Part shown: one piece after another, positions 2,559 to 5,354 of the stretch
Position numbering within the stretch: the stretch's first letter is position 1
Layout: the number at the start of each line of letters is the position of its first letter
Assembly (NCBI GenBank): GCA_002729115.1
Contig: PBWG01000137.1
Coordinates: 1 to 5,354 of the forward strand
Length of the DNA stretch: 5,354 nucleotides
Direction: 5' to 3'
From: Crocinitomicaceae bacterium
GTDB lineage: Bacteria > Bacteroidota > Bacteroidia > Flavobacteriales_D > Sanyastnellaceae
Notes under the pieces: generated by a model
Told to the model about the DNA's origin: nothing
Database searches by the model: none
The model's input: only the letters and a program-made list of their open reading frames with translations
Made by a program: the position numbers and the translations under genes

Positions 2559-5354
2559 CAGACAACTGGGGAAAACACCGTGGTCATGGGTTGTACTGTC
2601 CCAGTGGCGTGCAACTACAACCCAGATGCAAATGCCAACGATGGTTCTTGTGATTTCTTGAGTTGCCAAGGTTGCACGGACATGTGCGCCTGCAACTATG
2701 AAGAAACCAACACCATCGAAGATGGCTCATGCGAATATTCATCATGCGTTGAAGATGTCTTCCTTCTTGCCGTTGGAGCTTCAATTCTCGAGGGATGCAC
2801 CAACGAGTTTGCATGCAACTACGATCCTTGCGCGACCGATGGCAGCAACGACGGTTTGGTGTGTGATTTCTTCACATGTCTCGTTTTTGGTTGCAACAAC
2901 CCTTCTGCGTGCAACTACGACCCTGAGGTGGACATCAACGATGGTTCATGTGACTTCACTTCGTGTCTGACCGCAGGATGTACCCTGGCGGCGGCTTGCA
3001 ACTACAACCCAGATGCGGACCTTGAGGATGGTTCGTGTGAATTTGATTCTTGCGCGGGTTGTACCAACGAGTGTGCTGCGAACTATGATGCTGAGGCGAC
3101 GCTGGATAACGGCAGCTGTTTGCCGGTCCCGGGATGCAACAACTCTGCAGCATGCAACTACGATCCTTGTGCAGACGAGAACGACGGCTCTTGCGATTTC
3201 ACCTCTTGTTTGCCAACAGGTTGTATGGACGTTACGGCGTGCAATTTCGACCCAGCGGCAGAGATTCAAACAGAGGATGACATCTGCATCTACCCAGAGC
3301 TGTACTACGACTGCGATGGCAACTGCCTGATCGACACGGACGGCGACGGGGTGTGCGATCAGCTCGAGGTTTTGGGCTGTACCGATCCAGGTGCGTCCAA
3401 CTTCAATCCTGAGGCGACGGAAGACAACGACTCTTGTGAAACTGTCGTTGAAGGGTGTACAGACGTGGACTCATGCAACTACGATCCCACTGCCACAGAA
3501 GACGATGGGTCCTGTGAATACGAAAGCTGTGCAGGATGTCTCGTGGCTAGTGCGTGCAACTTCGAACCCACCGCGCTCATTGCCAATAACGACCTGTGTG
3601 AGTACCCAGAACAGTACTACGACTGCGACGGCAACTGCTTGATTGATACTGATGGTGACGGGGTGTGCGACCAGCTTGAAATTGAAGGGTGTCAAGATGA
3701 ATTGGCCTGCAACTATGACGTGGATGCGACCGACCCAGGTTTCTGTCAATACCCCATCGCCAACTTCGACTGCGACGGAAACTCGTTGCGCCCCATCTTC
3801 ACCGCGTTCCCGGCCAATGCGGACGTGGACGCATGCAACGTGCCGAGCGTGGAGGATGCCGTGGTGGAGGCCATCGTGTCACCTTTCGCAGCGTCTTTCG
3901 AAGCCCAGTTCAACAACAACGAATGCTACGCGACAAATTCAGACGTCGTGATTGCCTTTGCGGGTGAGATTCGTTTGGACGGCGATTGCGAGAACAACTA
4001 CGTGTTGGTTCGCAGCTGGACGGCCACCGATTGCGCGGGTTACACCCGCACCCGCGAGCAAATTTTGAACGTGAGCGACACCACCGCTCCAACGCTCGAC
4101 ATTCCCGCGGATCAGACTATCTCTTGCGACATGGTGGACGGTGCCGACTTCGGCATGGCGTCCGCGGCAGACGATTGCGGCGAGGCTTCTGTGAGTCTTG
4201 ATACGGACATTGTGGACGGCGACTGTGAAGGCCAGTACACCATTGTTCGCACGTTCACCGCGACCGACTTGTGTGGCAACGAAACTGTGGCCTCACAATC
4301 CATCCAGGTGATTGACGAAACGGCTCCAGAAATGGAGGAGCTGGCCGACCTCGTGTTGGACTGCACCGATTCTCTCTCTGACGAATTGCCCGCCGCCACA
4401 GACAACTGTTCTGACGTGGCCGTGAGCGTGTCTGACGAGGTGGTCGCCGGAGATTGCCCACAGGAGTACACCGTGATTCGCACCTTCACAGCTGTGGACG
4501 AATGCGGCAACGCTACCACCATGGTCCAAAACGTGACTTTCGTGGACGACGAGGCTCCTTCGGTTGTGTCCGGATACGCAGACAACACCATCTACGTCAA
4601 CAACCTCGTTGGCGAGTCTGTGCCTGCCGCCGATTTGGTGATTGAAGACAACTGCGACGCAGATGCTTCTTGGAGCTCTTCAGATGAGGTTGTGGCGGAA
4701 TCTGCCGCTGCCCAAACCATCTTGCGCACTTACACCATCAGCGACGCTTGTGGCAACGAATTGGTGTTGGAAGAAACGATCGAGGTGACCTTGGTCAACC
4801 CAGGCTGTACCGACAGCGTGGCTTGCAACTACGACGCCGACGCCAACCTCGACGACGAGTCTTGTGAGTACTGCTCTTGCGGTCAAAACGCCTGCGGATG
4901 TACCGATCCCGAGGCGTGCAACTACGACGAGGCGAACGAGTACGAAGACGGCTCTTGTGAGTACGCCGAAGAGTGGTACGACTGCGACGGCAACTGCATC
5001 GACCTGAACGGAAACGACATTTGTGACTTTGAGGAGTCCGGTTGTACTGACCCAACGGCTTGCAACTACGACAGCTTTGCCCAAGTGGAAGACGGTTCTT
5101 GTGACTACTGCTCTTGCGACTACACCGACATTGACGGCTACGAAGCCAACACTTCCAGTGTGGAGGGTTACAACGTGGTGGTTGAACTTGAGCAAACCCA
5201 CTTGGAGGGTGTGCTCCAAGGCATGCACACGTACCGTGTCTACATTGAGATGTCCTCGTCTGACGACGTGTTGAGCGCCATCAGCGGAGACGACGACTTT
5301 GCCTTGGCGTTGAGCACCACCACCAGCTTCTACCAGAGCCCCTTCGGTTCGGCC
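2505..5354 (+). CDS. Giant secreted Cys-repeat / HYR-like surface protein (3' end outside window)
   Basis: The frame is open from ATG 2505 to the window end: 950 residues, no stop. Residues 1-18 are a signal peptide (MRIILSALLLILTQSIGA, likely cut before Gln19), which fixes the start. Then come twelve Cys repeats (30-414), four HYR/Ig-like repeats (about 445-765), three more Cys repeats (768-866) and the beginning of another domain (872-950). Three linkers carry YDCDGNC plus an Asp-rich, presumably calcium-binding loop. I count 83 Cys and ten Arg, and no Lys. The protein should be exported by Sec, oxidised in the envelope and displayed or released. A sorting signal would be in the missing C-terminus. 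It shares its repeat with the gene ending at 1659, but that copy ends in a dockerin-like tail. No enzymatic motif is visible; adhesion or a matrix role is inference. No clear Shine-Dalgarno precedes the start. Confidence 0.95.
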   Translation, partial: MRIILSALLLILTQSIGAQTTGENTVVMGCTVPVACNYNPDANANDGSCDFLSCQGCTDMCACNYEETNTIEDGSCEYSSCVEDVFLLAVGASILEGCTNEFACNYDPCATDGSNDGLVCDFFTCLVFGCNNPSACNYDPEVDINDGSCDFTSCLTAGCTLAAACNYNPDADLEDGSCEFDSCAGCTNECAANYDAEATLDNGSCLPVPGCNNSAACNYDPCADENDGSCDFTSCLPTGCMDVTACNFDPAAEIQTEDDICIYPELYYDCDGNCLIDTDGDGVCDQLEVLGCTDPGASNFNPEATEDNDSCETVVEGCTDVDSCNYDPTATEDDGSCEYESCAGCLVASACNFEPTALIANNDLCEYPEQYYDCDGNCLIDTDGDGVCDQLEIEGCQDELACNYDVDATDPGFCQYPIANFDCDGNSLRPIFTAFPANADVDACNVPSVEDAVVEAIVSPFAASFEAQFNNNECYATNSDVVIAFAGEIRLDGDCENNYVLVRSWTATDCAGYTRTREQILNVSDTTAPTLDIPADQTISCDMVDGADFGMASAADDCGEASVSLDTDIVDGDCEGQYTIVRTFTATDLCGNETVASQSIQVIDETAPEMEELADLVLDCTDSLSDELPAATDNCSDVAVSVSDEVVAGDCPQEYTVIRTFTAVDECGNATTMVQNVTFVDDEAPSVVSGYADNTIYVNNLVGESVPAADLVIEDNCDADASWSSSDEVVAESAAAQTILRTYTISDACGNELVLEETIEVTLVNPGCTDSVACNYDADANLDDESCEYCSCGQNACGCTDPEACNYDEANEYEDGSCEYAEEWYDCDGNCIDLNGNDICDFEESGCTDPTACNYDSFAQVEDGSCDYCSCDYTDIDGYEANTSSVEGYNVVVELEQTHLEGVLQGMHTYRVYIEMSSSDDVLSAISGDDDFALALSTTTSFYQSPFGSA
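2592..3746 (+). repeat. Twelve N-terminal Cys repeats in the second large gene
   Basis: Copies cover residues 30-49, 57-76, 98-120, 130-149, 159-178, 186-205, 211-230, 240-261, 292-311, 318-337, 345-365 and 396-414. They are more degenerate than in the first gene. Lengths run from 19 to 23, some start CNN or CTN instead of CTD, and several gain a fourth Cys (copies 2, 3, 7). Copy 6 has its middle Cys shifted to position 5, and copy 9 has Ser at position 7. Most linkers are 7-9 residues with one Cys (DFxSC or ExxSC type). Confidence 0.93.
3294..3680 (+). repeat. Duplicated YYDCDGNC / DTDGDGVCD calcium-loop linker
   Basis: Residues 264-288 (3294-3368) and 368-392 (3606-3680) match at 24 of 25 positions, yet the DNA has 11 synonymous codon differences. 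The loop DTDGDGVCD resembles thrombospondin type 3 and EF-hand-like calcium sites. A third, diverged copy lies at residues 824-843 (4974-5033, with DLNGNDICD), and a decayed fourth (NFDCDGNSL) at residues 420-428. Confidence 0.85.
3837..4799 (+). repeat. Four HYR/Ig-like repeats
   Basis: Approximate units are residues 445-525, 526-604, 605-681 and 682-765. Each of the last three opens with an (E/T)AP-type motif. All four share a GDC..YxxxRTxTATDxCGN-like segment near the end, with one invariant Arg (503, 582, 659, 741). Units 2 and 3 have four Cys at spacings of about 16. Unit 4 keeps only Cys717 and Cys749. This is the pattern of HYR-type beta-sandwich domains, common in adhesive extracellular proteins of Bacteroidota. 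Confidence 0.82.
4806..5102 (+). repeat. Three further Cys repeats after the HYR-like block
   Basis: Copies lie at residues 768-787, 799-818 and 847-866. Linkers here include EYCSCGQNACG and a WYDCDGNC calcium-loop type. The third copy is followed by DYCSCD, the last cysteines seen in the window. These copies are closer to the consensus than those of the first block. Confidence 0.93.
5118..5354 (+). other. Start of a further, Cys-free domain in the second large protein
   Basis: From residue 872 the protein loses all Cys and becomes beta-like. Segments include YNVVVELEQTH, GMHTYRVYIEM and ALALSTTTSFYQSPFG, and the domain is cut by the window end. From memory, 'TYRVY...GDD..L.ISTTTSFYQ' segments recur in long secreted marine Bacteroidota proteins. 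I cannot name the family, and no function is assigned. Confidence 0.5.

Noticed and set aside
4680..5228. Antisense open frame opposite the second large gene
   Set aside because: Same cause as above. The translation is low-complexity Val/Ala/Arg, and the + strand shows clear domain structure across the same bases.
1..5354. Eukaryotic origin, suggested by ADAMTS-like and thrombospondin-like motifs
   Set aside because: Genes are intronless and tightly spaced on one strand, with rho-independent terminators and a bacterial signal peptide; repeat types are usual for Bacteroidota.

Overview
The window looks like a chromosomal piece of a marine Bacteroidota bacterium (Flavobacteriales-like), with more G+C by eye than most of that group; base composition was not counted. 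The assignment rests on family knowledge. Secreted proteins built from CTDPxACNYD...DDGSC repeats, HYR/Ig-like repeats with 'TATDxCGN' signatures, and dockerin-like tails with acidic calcium loops are typical of marine Bacteroidota. Both start codons that can be judged lack a clear Shine-Dalgarno sequence, which also fits. No mobile element, rRNA, tRNA or CRISPR array was seen.

Layout. (1) Positions 1-1659 hold the 3' part of a large secreted-protein gene whose N-terminus lies before the window. It has ten cysteine-rich repeats, two 107-residue inserted domains and a dockerin-like C-terminus. (2) Positions 1679-1722 form a 19-bp hairpin. (3) Positions 1736-2266 encode a small RRM RNA-binding protein with a Gly-rich, basic tail. 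(4) Positions 2292-2320 are a textbook rho-independent terminator. (5) Positions 2321-2504 are intergenic, with two sets of inverted repeats and a doubtful 59-codon ORF. (6) Positions 2505-5354 hold the 5' part (950 codons, no stop) of a second giant secreted protein. It has a signal peptide, 12 copies of the same repeat, four HYR-like repeats, three more copies and the start of a further domain. All genes are on the + strand.

How the parts fit together. The two large genes are relatives by repeat content. They probably encode disulfide-rich, very acidic, calcium-binding cell-surface or extracellular proteins; no enzymatic motif is visible in either. The RRM gene between them is unrelated in composition (strongly basic, cytoplasmic) and is bounded by hairpins, so it is probably a separate transcription unit, although no promoter for it was found.

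Most striking observations. Neither large protein has a single lysine in the 1,502 codons visible, and the first has no Lys, Arg or His in 552 residues. About one residue in ten is cysteine in the first protein. Cysteine losses occur in matched pairs, which suggests disulfide partners. Internal duplications differ mainly by synonymous changes, so the repeats have been kept at the protein level.
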